The position numbers and the translations under genes were made by a program. A model generated the notes under the pieces. It did no database searches. It was not told where the DNA came from and saw only the letters and a program-made list of their open reading frames with translations. Positions 62,543-64,000 of a DNA stretch of 64,000 nt are shown here, one piece after another. Source of the stretch: Fratercula arctica (Eukaryota > Chordata > Aves > Charadriiformes > Alcidae); contig CANTUZ010000026.1 of the NCBI GenBank assembly GCA_947846985.1, positions 55,782,730-55,846,729 of the forward strand. Reading direction: 5' to 3'. Each line of letters opens with the position of its first letter. Within the stretch, counting starts at the first letter, position 1.

Positions 62543-64000
62543 ATTTCAGATGAGGACATTAAAAATGAGAGTAGGAGGGCCCACGGTCGGAGAACCTGAA
62601 CGCATGGCACGTTTTGGGTAGCTGGCACACACAAGAGAGAGCTCAACATTTGCAGAAGTGTAGCACATACTGGATTGCACAGCTGAAATAGGCCAATGGA
62701 ACTGGACTCCACGAAAATGAAAATATTCAAAACTGCCTTTTCTAGTACAATTTATTCTGAGTTTGATATCTCAATCAGCTCTGCTAATTTAGCATTGTAA
62801 AGAAAGGGAAGCAAGGGAATAATCCCACTTCCTTGCTGTAGTTTTTTGTCAGACTTCTTTTCATTTGAAAGGACTCTTCTGAAACTTCTTTTACTGCATC
62901 ATCCTGACAAGGTTTCAAACTCTGTGCTTTTTCTTTTGACAGACAGGGGTTATCCTCTGCAGTGAGTAATAGGCCAATTTAATCAAAAGGAGAAAATCCA
63001 ATGTTTATTAATGTATCAAATTCTTTAAAATTAAAAATCTTGCTGGTGCTCTCTGATTCTACAATCTGTTCAGCTGCCTTGCTTGGGCTCCATCTCTAGG
63101 TGATACTCACTGACTTTCTGCACCATGCAGTAATTGACAAAAAGGCAGAATGCATCAGGCTCTATTTGTATCCTCTTATTGTAGGAGTTAACACTAGAGA
63201 TATATGAAACTATTTGAGAAACAACAAAAGACATAGGCTGTCTCCATTTTCAGGTTTTTACTTTTCATGTGTGTTTTTAAATTGCTCTTGAAGATGTGTG
63301 GGCACAATCCTGGTGACCAGGGTAGGGGGCACAGCTGCCCCCCTGGCTCCAGGCTGGCCAGGTTGATAGGCAGCAGCTGGGCAACACTCCAGGCAGATGG
63401 ATGCTATTAGCCTGGAAAGGAGCAACAAAACACTAACCTCACAGATCAGAAGTGACAAAAAATAATAATTAAAAAAAAATAGGTAGTCAGGGTGGGTAGG
63501 TAGAGTTTGCTGTGTGGGCTTTTTAAACTTAAATTACGCTGCTGTTTTGTTTGAGGTTTTTTGCCTATTATTGTTTAGGGTAACATTAAGATTCAACAAC
63601 TTTGGATATATGTGCCATTTTAAGTAGCATGCAGGGAGGGTAGCAAAGAAGAGAAAATACATGTGAACAAAAATCAAACTAGCTCGGACTAACCTATTTG
63701 CTTTTATGAGACATTGGTCGACAGTCCTGTATTATGAGACTGATTGGAATCTGTGTATCTTAGACTATTGTTGCTTCCTGTACAGCCAATTTATTGCTTT
63801 ATCTCTACCTTTCTGTCCATAGTTACAGCTGCATGAGAGGTTGGAACTGCAGTAAGCAGCCAAATTCTCATGTCTATTTCTCTGAACAGGTCAACTACCA
63901 ATATGAAGCGACTTGCTACCTTGCTGAGTGTGGTATACCAGTAGCAAGGCAAGTTCAATTGAGCTTTTCCTAGGGAATGCTTTAAGCTCTACAGTTCCTT
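62543..64000. other. Intergenic or intronic, nothing recognised
   Basis: A strong minus acceptor ('gttgctcctttccag', about 63414) opens into a 50-codon Pro/Gly-rich frame that ends at 63258. This is not enough to call an exon. Nothing else was recognised. Confidence 0.35.

Noticed and set aside
1..64000. CRISPR arrays, bacterial operons or phage modules
   Set aside because: Repeats, splice signals and base composition are those of a bird nuclear genome; no regularly spaced repeats or prokaryotic genes were seen.

Overview
The window looks like nuclear DNA of a bird. The interspersed repeats are overwhelmingly CR1 LINE fragments, most 5'-truncated, and there is one solo LTR with the ends I recall for avian ERVL-type LTRs. 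The only recognisable multi-copy gene family is an avian-style group of TOPORS-like RING-finger genes. Most of the rest is AT-rich, gene-poor DNA.

Layout. Positions 1-2123 hold a CR1 fragment (+), an orphan copy (1433-1870) of the DNA that flanks the RING genes, and a GGAAT-type microsatellite at a CR1 tail. Positions 2124-7243 and 12287-17203 are two copies of one segmental duplication in the same orientation, offset by about 10.16 kb and separated by about 5 kb of unrelated spacer. Each copy carries two head-to-tail TOPORS-like genes on the minus strand. I call them b/a in unit 1 and b'/a' in unit 2. Only b (5164 to 3788, two exons, 417 aa) is intact. Gene a has a TGA inside the RING; a' has a TGA in the central domain; b' has a one-base poly-G frameshift. 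Both a and a' have also lost the second zinc-binding cysteine of the RING.

Within each unit, b ends about 40 bp before a begins. Only a is followed by a clear AATAAA, and only b has a full-length first exon. This suggests a was made by a 1.24-kb internal tandem duplication, and that the pair may share one promoter and one poly(A) site. The a and b introns are nearly identical although their coding regions have diverged, which points to gene conversion.

From 17.2 kb to 64 kb the window is mostly intergenic or intronic. It holds CR1 pieces at 20.5, 24.5, 28.7, 33.3, 37.5 and 51.5 kb, a solo LTR at 30556-31133 with a 5-bp target-site duplication, and a TTTTA microsatellite at 53.7 kb. I recognise no conserved gene there. 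A few segments look like exons: one on the plus strand at 51170-51375, and a phase-compatible series of five on the minus strand between 58622 and 41211. These are reported as low-confidence candidates only.
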